Notes under the pieces: model-generated
The model's database searches: none
Seen by the model: only the letters and a program-made list of their open reading frames with translations
Told to the model about the DNA's origin: nothing
Shown here: piece by piece, positions 24,892-36,470 of the stretch
How positions within the stretch are numbered: the stretch's first letter is position 1
How the letters are laid out: the number at the start of each line of letters is the position of its first letter
Translations under genes and position numbers: made by a program
Assembly: GCA_015501075.1 (NCBI GenBank)
Contig: JADNYJ010000155.1
Location: 28,636 to 92,635, forward strand
Origin: Gymnopilus junonius
Taxonomy: Eukaryota > Basidiomycota > Agaricomycetes > Agaricales > Galerinaceae
Length of the DNA stretch: 64,000 nucleotides
Direction of reading: 5' to 3'

Positions 24892-27800
24892 GAGAGGGCA
24901 AAAGCGAGCGAGTGAGGATCGCGAAAGGGAAAATTCTTACACAGAAAGAATAAGGTGTTCCCCTTTTATATATCGTTATGATCGGGCAATCCGAAGCAGA
25001 AGAGGCGGGAGCCGCTGTTCGCAAGAGATCCAATCGGTTGGCAATTACCTCCTCGTGTACCTTATATTAACACAAAGTTAGTCTCTACCGATATAGATAC
25101 TAACTGCCAAAGGGTCTTTTCATGGGAATGCCTCCTGGTTCCCGTTTGTACGATGTGAGTAAGTTGAAACAACGGTAATCCAATACCTTACCGACGTCCT
25201 ATCTTCATGATTTATTTTGTATGCTCTATCGTGCCTCCAGCCCCGCCGAGTTCTACCGTATTCGCTTGTTGCTATTGAATTAATTTGTAAGGTGCCAGTT
25301 TCGTATATTGAATGTGTTGCGATCCGTTAACTTGAAGACAACTCGTCATTACATGGAACGACTGACAGACTCGTGACGTTCTGACTTTGATTAAGAAGTA
25401 ACTAATCCTTCGTGGACGAAATACAGTCTACTAGACTCAAGCTGGTAAACTGGAGTTCCTCAGAGTCAGAAGGTTGTAGACTTAATACGAACCTTTCGTG
25501 ATAAAACATCTGTTACATGCCGAGGCGCATGTTACATACTTAGCGGGCCTCATGCTCTTAAAAGACCTTCAGAGACGCGCAGAAGCTGCCTAAGAGTATA
25601 GTACGAAGCATCAGCTCTCATTTGATGCACGGGCCATTATAATTGAATGTCATTGGTTAAGAAACCTAGCACGGCGGGTTTTTTTTGCCATACACAATGA
25701 GCCATATTTCAAAGCTCGAGCTTTACTCATGAATGCGGGATGAAAAGGCACATTTGTCTTATTAATTTTACAGAAACTTGGACCTCCAGTGGTAAAGGAA
25801 GTCTGAAACAATGGTGCTTCGCATGCAACTAGATGGCGGCGTACTCCACGTTAGAGGATACGCCAAAGCCGTGCAATGAGGCACACGTAAAGGAACGGAG
25901 TGGTTCATCGGATTCAAGCCTATATATAAGATTACTCCCCGGTCCAGCCCAGATGCTTCAAACGGAACGAAGTTGCGAGCGTCACTTCTCCGCTTATGCA
26001 GAAGCTCTAAAAGCTTCATCTGAAGTCGTTTCAGACGCTTCTACTATCTGCACTCACATGTGTAGCGGCAAGAAACGTTTAATGCGCCGGACGTCGCAAG
26101 GAGCAAAGCACTCTGGGCAGTGGATACGAGTACTCTACCTTCATGCACGCAACGAGTGGGGACCACAGTAACCGGATTTGTGTTGTGCAACCAGCGCAAG
26201 CATCAAAAGAGGAAGCTCAAGAAGCCCTTCCGAGTGGAAACAAGCACAAGTAACGCCGAGCGGGTCGAGAAGCAATTGGAGGATTCTAGACCACCAGACT
26301 TCCGGATTCGATCGAAGGCTAGGTGATAGAGTGGAAAATACGAAAGATGTCACCCTTTGGAGGATCCTACTAATGGCCCCTAGAAATACCCCGGGTCCAG
26401 CAACGCGACGTTTTATTGCAAGGCCATTATCTGTAGTGCGTCGATTAGGAAACGAAATTATCGCCCCCGTTATCCACAGAGTGAAACCTCACATTGTGAG
26501 CATGGTAAATGGTGTTTAATCGAGGCAGATTACGAGCGCTAAATTAGGAAGTGAAGTTAGATGGACAAAACCTGTCAACTGGAATTGAAAGACCCCAGGA
26601 TAATTGGGATATATTTATATCTACCTTCCTTGATTAAAACACCTCGGAGTCTTGGTCTACTTTTGAAGTTGGCCGTGCTGGAGGGTTGATTAAATAGTCT
26701 TCCGTAAGGCTCCTGTAGAAACTTAACTGTAATCGAAAACTGATGGCCAGACGTTGTTAGGGACTCACACATATCCAGTCGTCGAAAAATCCACTTCAGG
26801 CCATGTAATAACTATGAGATAAATCCGACTACACACACAGTTAAGTAAGAATCTAGGATGCGACTGGCAAAAAATTCGGTAACAATCAGTGGCCGTTCTG
26901 TAAGTGACATAGGGCAAGCATTGGGAGCATGCGATACGGCAAGGCAAGTACTAACACACCGTGGGCACTGGTGATAGACAGGCATGCGTAAATGCAAAGA
27001 TGTACAGCCAAATGTTAGGATAAGTGAATACTTGGGATGATCATAGACGGCGCGTATCTTCACGGAAGGTCAAGCCTTTAAGGGAAGCCAAATACGGTGC
27101 AGACTCGATGAGATATCGAGTTACCAGCACGTTAAGGGACCCAAGATAAGCAGGAGGACTCAATAATTTGCAATCTATAGCACTTCTGATCGTCCCAGAA
27201 TATTTTGCCATAGTGAAAGCGGCAGAGGCAAAGTGAATTGACAATCAACAGGGCTTGAGAACATTAGGCTGAAAGGGCTGGACTCCTCCAGGCCGTGTCA
27301 ATGTGAGGCGCAACAGATTCTAAGATGCCAGTAAAAGTAAGATCTTGGAAGTAAATCGGTGAGTAGAACTAGCAGAAGTCCTAGAGAATGCATAATCCTG
27401 AGGATAATAGAGGACATGGAAGTTCAAGTCAAGTTGGGACGCGACCAAGGCGTGACGTCATCTACTTAGGTTTAACCGGCCCGAACACTTGTGTCCGAGC
27501 CTGTCTAATCGACGTTTTGCTCATTTGGACGGCCGGACGCTTTGGTCGTCATCGTCTCGGACCCATTAGCCCATAACTGACGAGCTATTCATATTTTCAG
27601 AACGTCTATCGCGTAGAGTGTTTGGGTAGTGGCCAAAGGGATTTTGAGCTCTAGGGCTGAATTTATGTGCATGTACCAGATGTTTGCCAAAACAATCAAG
27701 TCTTCGATATGGACTAGGCTTCAAGTTCTGAGCGTAAACGATACCTAACCGGAATTCCGAAATGCTGATCAAAAGCCAGCACGACCGCCCAATTCGAACG

Positions 27801-28378
27801 ACACCAAATAACCTGTTCCAACCATGAGGTGTAATCGGCTCAACACCCACAGCGTCCAGGAATAGAATTTGCATGCCGTACATTAGACTTGACGCCATCA
27901 CGGGGTATTCCAAGGTAGGCCTGGCAATCGACAGAAAGAGCTGAGCTCGTGGAGGTAGCACGAATCATGACGCCACAAGTGGCACAGGCAAATATTCACT
28001 CAGTACCGGAAAAATACCCAGAGCTTGTTAGAACATTGCGGAAAGATAAAGCGTCAATCTGTGGAGCCGAGATAGAAGGCAAAAAATCCAGGGGTTTGGC
28101 ATCCTCTGCTGAATGCATAGCATTTACTGACAACGTTGAGATAATGCCCGTTGACAGATAAACTTTATGGAACTTTCCAGCATTCAGAGTTTTAGAGTTG
28201 AGAATGGCAGTTCAACCCTCAATCTGAGGAGACTGTGACGTAGAGCCACAGTTATCCTACTTCACATTGAATCAGAACTGGCACAAAGTCTGTGTCAGGG
28301 GAGGATACTTTACTCATTGAGAACTTCGATTATTTTTCTTCGTATTTATCGGAAAATTACAAACCACGAGAAGTACGT
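24892..28378. other. 3.5-kb stretch with no supported gene
   Basis: Several ORFs of 60-130 codons were checked. A minus-strand ORF at 27566-27961 has MYGMQILFLDAVGVEP and HGWNRLFG, faintly like fungal wax-synthase/MBOAT-like membrane proteins, but no continuation could be built. Plus-strand ORFs at 25833-26171 and 26178-26519 show no known motif. The stretch may hold a decayed gene. Confidence 0.35.
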
Positions 28379-29566
28379 CTATGGCTGGTGCCCAGAATTG
28401 ACCGCCACACTTTTCTCTAGGCCAATTGTCCGCATGTCCACCTCTTCCAGGGAATCACGCCGCCTGCGCTGCACTTGCTCTTGTGAGATAGACACACGAG
28501 AGCGCAAAGGAGAGCCGCTTCTGTCACGTTGGTTCATCATGATGCCGGAAACACTTGAAATACTCGGCGTCGAGGGAGGAGTACCACTCCTGGATCCTCT
28601 TCCACGAGAGGACGTATTAGAAGGTGTTCTAGAAGGCGGCGGAGGCCCACCGCCATTTGCTGATGTAGATTGGCTTGGAGGACGTCTCCAGAACATCAGC
28701 TTCCCATACCAAGTCTTTCTCCGCTCATTGTACAACTTCTCTTCTCTCCGTCTTTCAAAAGTTGCCCGATACCGTTCATAGGACTCGCGGAAGGTTTTGT
28801 CAACACGAGAGGAGAATATTAGTTCTCCACGAGGGTTGTTGGAGGGCGGTATAGTCGGAATCGGTCTCGTAGTCGACGCCGACCGTGGTCTATTCCGAGA
28901 AGTTGGTGAAGGTGATCTAGATCTCGAGGAATAGGATTGTTCATTTGGCCGTGGAAAGAAGAAAGAGAGAGGGTTCCAATAGAATTTTGACCGCAAAGGC
29001 GGCCTTCGAACATTCAGATACACGTTGAAGGAGCGCAAAGCACGATTAGCGTGAGGGACATATCTAAATGAATCGTATGACTTTAATCGGAAAGTTCTCC
29101 GGATCAATGCCATACGCTTACTTGTTGGCGTACGCAATCTTTTCCGAGTACATCCCACTGGCGAAGAAGAGAAGAAGTGTAGTGACACTCACGAAAAGAA
29201 GTCCACTGGCGATGTATGGGTGTAAGAGTACCTCCGTATCATCAGCATAAATATCTGGTAGTAGCCACCGCAACGCCACGCCATATGGTATTGAAAGAAG
29301 AGAGACCTGAGGGGGTAGGAGCACTTCGAAGAGTAGAAATGCTATAACAATAAGGAGCTGAAATAGAAAAACTGAAGAAATTCCGCTCAGAATTGATGTC
29401 GATGTTTACTGACACTTCACGCACGTTGGTACCGCGATTTCCGTCGTTGCAGGTTGGTTGCGTTCGTCTTGAGCCGCTCTTCAAAGTAAAGAAGATCTCT
29501 GTATGTTGCAGTATCATTTGGCGGGCCAAACAAGCCTCTCGAAGGGGCATTGGAACGCGAGGGCAT
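28379..29566 (-). CDS. SPO7: Spo7-like subunit of the Nem1-Spo7 phosphatase
   Basis: Three exons (29566-29425, 29371-29122, 29063-28379) give 358 aa. The N-terminal TATYRDLLYFEERLKTN matches the Spo7 entry helix. The first membrane span is LLIVIAFLLFEVLLPP, the second GLLFVSVTTLLLFFASGMY. NRALRSFNVYLN and then RGELIFSSRVDKTFRESYER are the conserved Spo7 core. After that comes a basic, Ser/Pro/Arg-rich tail (SRTPSNTSSRGRGSRSG) of over 120 residues, much longer than the yeast protein. The family anchors the Nem1 phosphatase in the nuclear/ER membrane to activate lipin and control phospholipid synthesis. The acceptor of exon 2 was chosen to keep frame (29372-29424 removed). Identification rests on motif order, not on a search. 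Confidence 0.75.
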
Positions 29567-29960
29567 GAAGGCCTTGGTAGAACGAACAAGAGTGTCCTTT
29601 TCACCGGAACAACGTGCCCGACATAATGATCAGCACGTGAGAAAAACATCTTATCACTTATCTTATCTCAGTCTGAAGCCTTCGTTGTCAACAAATCAAT
29701 TGCAAGATATTCTAATGGAGGGGATTGTGCTGATTCCTCTGTCTATGGGCATGAACGTATGAATGGTTTTGCTATAGGAGTCTACTATTTTTCCTGACAC
29801 TACTGTAGGAGTAATTTTATCGACTACCTCGGAATGAATCCGTATATATGATCATCCTCCTGAGGTGCCGCTATTATTTCCCAATTGCCACCTGGATTAA
29901 GGACCATAAATTGGTGCCGCATAAAACAACGAATAAAAACAGACTAGCCAAGTGTTCCTT
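29567..29960. other. Intergenic, Spo7 promoter and MFS 3' flank
   Basis: No ORF, repeat or RNA gene was seen. It separates two minus-strand genes. Confidence 0.4.
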
Positions 29961-31808
29961 TTATTCCTGAATTGAAGTTTGCTCTGCTCTGCCCCTTGGT
30001 TGGGTTCTGACTCCCCCTTCATACCCAAACCAAGTCTTCCGGGAGCAATGAGGTCCCCTGACCAACAAAGCAAACAACTGCATCACGTATAATGACAGTC
30101 CAAAAAGTGCAGCTGCTCTCCAACCGTACTGGACGAATATTTGAGCGCCAGCAGATGTCCCTATCATCTGTCCAACGTAATACTTGAGAGATTCTCAGCT
30201 GGCATTTTCTTGATCAAATTTCTTCAGTCACTCACAGATACCATGTACAAGGCGTTCAACCGAGAAATTGCCGTCCTTGATATACTAGTGTATCGCAATG
30301 AAAATAAGAAGTGCGTTTAAAGATAACCTGTGACACCATACCTAAACAATTGATTTGGGATGGCAACGTTCTGCATTTGCTGGAATGCATCCAATCCGAA
30401 GCAGGAAATGATGACGGCGGCTATATGTATTCCGCCAGCGGCAACTTGAACACCTGAGAAAGCGAGCAGAAATATCAAGGCTATAAGGTTTGCGTGCCAT
30501 GGCAGTAAGCGGTCGACGAAACGGCCACTGAGAGGTCCAGCAGCCACGCCAGCCATCCCAACGAGGCCAAATAGACCGATCACCAATCTGCACAATCCGT
30601 GAGCTGATGAAGTAAGGGCATAAGAAGTATAAACATACGTCGAATAGTAGTACGGTGGGCCACCAAGCAGGAATGTCAAAGAAACCCAGTAATAGGCAAA
30701 GGCAGCACTCGCCCCAAGGTTCATAATAAGGGCTTGGACGGCTATGGGCTCTGTAACGGCCAGCACGATCATCGTCCAGTGGACCTTCCAGTAAGGAATG
30801 GAAACAACTTTCGGTAGATGATCAGGAAGTGTGAAGTACAAAGCGCCCAAGACGACGGCTTGGATCCCGACGGCCGTATAATAAACTGTGCGCCATAACG
30901 CGAACTGACCGATGATTCCGGCAATCACCCTAGCCAACAAGATACCAAACATCAGTCCGCTAAGGACAACGGAGAACGCAAATCCTCGTTTCTCCAAAGG
31001 CGCCGTCTCGGCGACTAAAGGAATGAGAATCTGAGGCGCAACGTTTGCCAATCCGACAATCAGAGACAGGACTTCAAAGACGACCACATTCCGTGTCACG
31101 GCAAGTCCAACCGTCAGGAAAGTCGTGAGGAAAACCAGAGCCAAGACGAGCTGACGCCGGCGGAAGATATCTCCAAGAGGACAGAGGATAAAGAGGCCGA
31201 CGGCATATCTAAATGAGATTGGGTAATCCTGTCAGCCCGTGGCTCAGGTGATGGGAAGGAGACTAACCCTGCTTGAACACATGTTGGGATTCTATGTGTA
31301 GTGCCCGTCAATGAGATCACTATAATTAGCAGGCTCGCCATATAACCAAGAATAGGGGCGGGTACCTTGAAACACGTTCGTAGGAGACGTCAAATGTTTT
31401 GGCCATTTCGACTACAATACAGTTTTCAGAGATGAGATAACAGACGAGAAAGACCAACTTACTTAGGAGTGGCTGACAATAATACAAATTTCCGGTGACT
31501 GGAGGGCGGGGGATGGGAACGATAAGTCCTGATAATTCGTTCAAGCAATCAGGGGACTCACGAATAGTAGTTGAGAAAGTGTATACAAAAACCCTTGACC
31601 ACCGAAATTCGAATGGCCTTTCTGGGTCGTTTCGGAGGTTTTTTGGAATTGGAAAATAGAAAAATTCTTTTGTCGAACATTCCGATGTCGAAACCTGGTG
31701 GACGGAATCGGAAGGACTTGGCTGTTGTGTGTAAGAGAGACCTTGATCGCCTTTTTCCTCGTCAGATCGAAGTGAAGCATCGCATATTTCCTCTTTTTCT
31801 GTAGACAT
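29961..31808 (-). CDS. MFS transporter, multidrug/drug-proton antiporter type
   Basis: Start at 31808 (MSTEKEEICDASLRS). A long acidic/Ser-rich cytosolic N-tail ends in FFYFPIPKNLRNDPERPF, typical of this basidiomycete MFS group. NLYYCQPLL, FDVSYERVSR and RRRQLVLALVFLTTFL follow. Clear spans include VLSLIVGLANVAPQILIPLV, then FAFSVVLSGLMFGILLARV, ALWRTVYYTAVGIQAVVLG, ALIMNLGASAAFAYYWVSL, LVIGLFGLVGMAGVAAGPLS and FVDRLLP. Mapped exon edges: exon ending 30639, exon 30587-30342, a 43-base exon 30284-30242, last exon 30182-29961. The 43-base exon joins cleanly (NQLF / SISRTAISRLNALYM / YYVGQMIGTSAG). Substrate unknown. Splicing between 31600 and 31350 is only partly resolved. Confidence 0.85.
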
Positions 31809-33329
31809 GTTGCGCACGAGAGAACGAGCTTGAGAGAAGGAAGAATCAAAAATAAAGAAAATATTACGCACACTTATAACAACTCCCCATGAGTCTGTCC
31901 GAAGAATTTGTCACTTCTATTACCTAGTTCCAGAAAGACCCTTGACGCAATTTTAAAGTTAAAGGTCCGTGTATGAAAAAGTAGATCTCTTAAACACAAG
32001 AAATAGCGAGTCAGTGAGAACGCCTTGTCGAAATGGGCTATCTCCAGCGGTCAAGTGATATCTATGACCTGCAGCTTTGAAGGGTCGCTCTTCGACAGTT
32101 GAGTAATCCTTGAGTAATCCTTGAGTAATATGTTGGTTCTTCCTCGGTTTCAGTACGATTATCTTTGAGCCGTACGCAGGGTCCTAATTTGTCGCCCCGA
32201 AACATAGCGAGGTCCGGACCAATAACCAATCAGCATCAGTTCTCCACTTTTCTGCCGGCGGATCGTTCTGCGCGCTGCACGAGCTTCTTGTACCTGGGAA
32301 GTGAAAATAAATCTAAGAACAGAACAGAAATATCACGAAACAAACTTGTAGGTCGCAGATGATTGAGTTACATGGCAAGTACATACCATATATACCTGCA
32401 GCCGAACCTGTGTCAGGTCGTGCCAGTGTAGCGTTATCAATTAAATGGCGCAGATAGAGTGTATATTGATTCAAACGCTTTATTCATATTAGAGCGGCCT
32501 CCAGCCATTCCAACATACTGTCAATCTTCTCTCTTGCGCCGAATGGGACCGTAATCATCGGATCCGTAAGTCCAACGCCCATGTTGCTTCACCTCACCCG
32601 CCCTAAGGACACAATAGCTCTCGAAAAGCCCTTCTGGATTATGAATGTTACGAAGCTCTGCAAGGTGAGCTCGAAGATTTTCAGATAAAATCTTCACCCG
32701 CTGGACGGAATATGACACTGCTGACACGAGTTGATCGGTTACGTCGCCTTCAGGAAGCTCGAGAGTCGAGAAGAAGGATGACGCCTTTAGATAAAAGGAG
32801 AGCCGTATGGCAACCCGCCAAGACGAATAACGCCTGTGGGCACCTGCTGAATAAGTTCCTTCTGCTTTCCCCTTCTGGGTCGACCTCCACCCAGGGTTCG
32901 ACCTCGTTGTTCTGGGACGAGAGTAAAGGCCGGAAATTCCTGCCACTCATCGGAAATGGACCAGGGGGTTTGTCAATAGTCGTGAAAGCTTGAATGAATG
33001 CGAAGTGGTAAACACTGTGGGACGGAGAAATCGGGCCACAGAACATCCGGAGATTGAGTATAAGGGCGTAAAGGAGAAGGTTATGTCGCTCAATCACAAG
33101 TTATGTTCGGGGTGCCCTTGACAAGAAGTACATCACAAGCTCGCCGCACTGAGTTGTGTAGATAACGACGAAGCCTCAGGAACAGCGAAAACCATATAAA
33201 TTTCGTCGGCGAGATAAGGATAGATCCTCACTGAGAGTTATTGAGGGAGGAAAAATGCGTAAATTACGTGAACTTTTGAAAAGATCAACTGGGAACCAAC
33301 GTAGCAAATTATTGAGACGTGAGAAGGCG
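31809..33329. other. Mostly gene-free 1.5 kb upstream of the hAT element
   Basis: An ORF pair on the minus strand (32521-33097) has low-complexity, unrecognised sequence. The part VKILSENLRAHLAELRNI looks helical, but I cannot name it. A triple 11-bp tandem repeat lies at 32099-32129. Confidence 0.35.
32099..32129 (+). repeat. Short tandem repeat, 11-bp unit, almost three copies
   Basis: The unit TTGAGTAATCC is repeated directly (two full copies and TTGAGTAAT). It is non-coding. Confidence 0.75.
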
Positions 33330-34243
33330 GTTGAAACTAAGGCTCCAACCGTACAGTATATATACCCTATATATATGGTATATACTGTATTTCTATAGGT
33401 ATATCTATAGGCCTCTTCGAGGCTCGTATACTGTACATTAAATATGGTATACGTTACTATATACGGTTCAAAATTTACCGGTTTAGGAGCCCCTATAGTG
33501 ACCGTCCGATGGCAATATATTACCCCAATGCAAGGATCATCGGCTTCCAGGTAATCAGGTCGCCACGACGTACTTCGAAAATCCGCCGGAAGGCGTAAAT
33601 CAACCCTCAGCTGCTGCTTCGAAAGAGCCGTCGTCAAGCTCTTCTACTATCGCAACTTCTTCAACTTCTTCGGAAAGTGGCTTGCCGGCATCCTTGATTT
33701 CAACTTTGTTGAGACTGACAAGCCTGCTACTGCTAGTGCCACGCCCAAGGAGTTATTTCAAGATGAGGTGAAGCGATATTTGAGATTTGAGGAGGCCGAG
33801 GAGACCTGATGGATCCTCTCGCTTGGTGGAAGGTACGTCTATAGCTCATTAATCATGTTTTATGACCAAACTCATCTTATTGCAGGTCCACGCGCTGCCT
33901 TTCCCACTATCGCAAGAATGGCTCGTGACTTTCTTGCAATCCCTGCCACCAGTGTCTCCGTAGAACGTACTTCTCCAAGTCTCGCCATATTTGCAGTGAC
34001 TTACGTGGGTCTCTGAAAGCTGAGACGGTATGTAAGGCTTTGCTATCGAAGGTATGGATCAGCTGCGGCCTATTTGATGTAAATGAGCCCATGAAGCGCA
34101 AACGGAAACACGGAGAATCGACCCTTAGAAAAACCCTATACTATACTCTATATATACAGTATATATACTCTAATCAATTGTATCCGTATATATACGCCTG
34201 AGGGTCTATACGTATAGTATATGGTTGGAGCCTTAGTTGAAAC
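33330..34243 (+). mobile_element. hAT transposon deletion derivative with 8-bp target duplication
   Basis: The element spans 33338-34235 (898 bp). Its ends are inverted: TAAGGCTCCAACC at the left and GGTTGGAGCCTTA at the right, flanked by the exact 8-bp duplication GTTGAAAC (33330-33337 and 34236-34243). Subterminal TATATAC/GTATATA palindromes lie inside both ends (about 33350-33470 and 34130-34220). The interior (about 33600-34110, plus) encodes only the C-terminal part of a hAT transposase: KRYLRFEE, then DPLAWWK, a 52-bp intron, ARMARDFLAIPATSVSVER and KSRHICSDLRGSLKAETV, the dimerisation region. Frame breaks separate these pieces, so it is non-autonomous and coding-dead. Eight-base duplications are typical of hAT. 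Confidence 0.9.
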
Positions 34244-34968
34244 GCTTTAGAGACTACGTTTCCTTACTTGTGGTTGTGTGATCAATAGGGTGGTTGAATT
34301 CAAAGGAATGGATTGGGCACACCTTTGGAGCAATCATGATATAGCAAGCAAAGCATGTGCACTGTCCCATAAAGTATGGCTTACCGGCTAACGCGTACAG
34401 CCAGGACACATTTATATTGCAGTTTCGTGAATGCTTTCGAATTCAGAGTAGGTTAACTAGCCAAAGCCTGCAACTTTCAGTTTTTAGAAAGCAAAAGGGT
34501 TGAGGTGTCATGCGTACCTCATTCCCAGAACGCAGAACACATTCGTTCTACGTTATTCAGCATTTCGAGTCAACAATCGTCTGGACGCCTTTCTTCAATC
34601 CGGCATCGGGGACGGCGCAGCGTTGTAGGTGTTGCTCAAAATCTGAATCGGTCGTTGTGGACAATGAATGAAGAGAAAAGACTGGCTGCAAACTGAAGAG
34701 AGACAAATAAACAAGATGGGATAATGATTAACAGGCTGCGATCAATGGATCATGTAACGTGTTGCAAGTGACAACTAGTCAATCTTCATATTCTCCTTCT
34801 CATACAACCTACCGTCCCACTTGTCCCCACATTCTCCTACATGACCCATTTACACTGGGGTACGACCTTGTCAAAGGTGGTTGATTATTGGAAATTGGAC
34901 AATTGGAATACTACTCAAATAAGCCTCTTTCGTTTCATGGCATACAACATACTCTAGAAAATGAAGTC
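34244..34968. other. Gene-free 0.7 kb
   Basis: No gene, RNA or repeat was seen beyond AT-rich sequence. Confidence 0.35.
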
Positions 34969-36470
34969 CTACAGCGCTATTGTATCGCAAACCAAGTCAT
35001 CGGCACCACAGTCATATCCGCCATGAGTGTCTTGATCATGACCACGACTTAGAGAAGCTGATAGCTCTTCCCATTCAAAGCCTTCATGATCGGAGGAACA
35101 GGTGCTACAGACAGGGCAGTAGCAAGCCCAGGGATGACATGTATCCTCTCGTTCAAACGCTGAAAGATCTAAGTTGGGTGAGGACTTGGCTGAAGGGATA
35201 AAGACAGGCGCGGATGGGCTGAGGCTAGGTGACAGACTTCCTGCTGTAGGGATGATTTTAACAGGGCTTCCTCTGGGTATAAAGACGGGCACTTTGAAGT
35301 TGATATAAGGCGAAGACGGCTTTTCCTGTGGAACAAAGGCCGGTACGTTTGGATCAAGAGCGGAAGACGCTAATCTTATTTGAGGGACAAAGGCAGATGC
35401 CTTTGGGTTGAGAGAGGGTGACGACGACTGTCTTTGAGGGGTAAAAGCGGGGGCCGTTGGATTCAAAGGAGACAAGGAGGCCAAGGACTGCCAATTGATG
35501 CATAAGACCAAGACGCATCATAGTTACAGAAAACTCACCGATGATAGCGCATCTTCAGTTACATCCAGAGAATACGTTGAACCCCCTTGCGCTTTATCAG
35601 GTGTAAGCAGTCAGATGAAGAGAGGCGTCGCAGCCTAAGGAATACCTTCAAGTTCTTGAGGCCTCTCGAAATTGTTCGTTCTGGGTAGAAATTCATGATC
35701 ATCTTTCTTAACCTCGGCCCCGACCTTGCCCTGCTTGACGACATTATGCCTGATTAACGCGGAAGGCTTTAATGGAAATAAGACAAATATAAATGCACTC
35801 ACATCGTCAAAGTACGTAAATTCCTTATCAGAAAAGGAGCTCGGTATTGCGACAGACTCTTCAGAGCCAGACGTATGGTGAGCTGTCGATAAGAGCCATG
35901 GCAGCATTTTCTTCAAAAGTTCAGAATCCGAATCATCGACTATTTGCAAAGTGATGAAGTAGTTCTGGATGCTCCTATCGTTCTGATAGAGCCAAGGTCA
36001 ACGGAGAAAAAGTAGCCGAAGTTCACTGTAAAGCTTACCAGGTTACCAGCAATGGCAGTGAGATTGCAACGCTCCAGCTTGCTTTTTTCCGCATTCTGGA
36101 GAAAATTCATGGCGGATACGCAGATCGCAGGATGGGATAGTATGGCGCATTCAGATAACATCGCCGCAGTCGATTTTTCTTATAGGGAACCTCATTCAAA
36201 GCTGTGCGAGCTTGAATCAAGCTTCTTGACCTAATCTTCCTTCTTGTTGAGAACCGCATTCTTTACGCCTCGTTGCCACTTCCAACATTCAGTCATTCTA
36301 GCATTGTTTGATCTCTGCACATGTTCTATGATATCCAGAAGATCTGCAGAGAGGCCACGGTGGACAGATGAGAAGTAATGGAATGTTGACACGTCATACG
36401 AAGGAGCGATGGCTAGCATTTGAACAGCTGGGACACGTTTTTTCTGTAGCAAACCCAAATCAGTGGCGCG
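34969..36470 (-). CDS. Unknown protein with five tandem PAM2-like motifs
   Basis: Exons from the 3' end: 35487-34969, 35585-35539, 35766-35646, 35982-35803, one ending at 36039, and one further upstream starting near 36470 (KKRVPAVQMLAIAPSYDV); the true start was not found. The upstream part is helical and Cys-containing (MLSECAILSHPAICVSAMNF). The last exon holds five spaced copies of a motif: LNPTAPAFTP, LNPKASAFVP, LDPNVPAFVP, INFKVPVFIP and LSPSAPVFIP. The first two fit the PAM2 consensus LNxxAxxFxP, which binds the MLLE domain of poly(A)-binding protein (also of Rrm4-type mRNA transporters in fungi); the others are degenerate. An acidic, Cys-bearing tail follows (CHPWACYCPVCSTCSSD). A role in mRNA biology is inference from the motif only. 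Confidence 0.55.

Noticed and set aside
27566..27961. Possible wax-synthase-like membrane protein remnant
   Set aside because: Only one short resemblance (LFLDAVGVEP, HGWNRLFG); no further exons or the expected membrane pattern could be assembled.
32521..33097. Two overlapping minus-strand ORFs
   Set aside because: Frames do not join through good splice sites and no family is recognisable.
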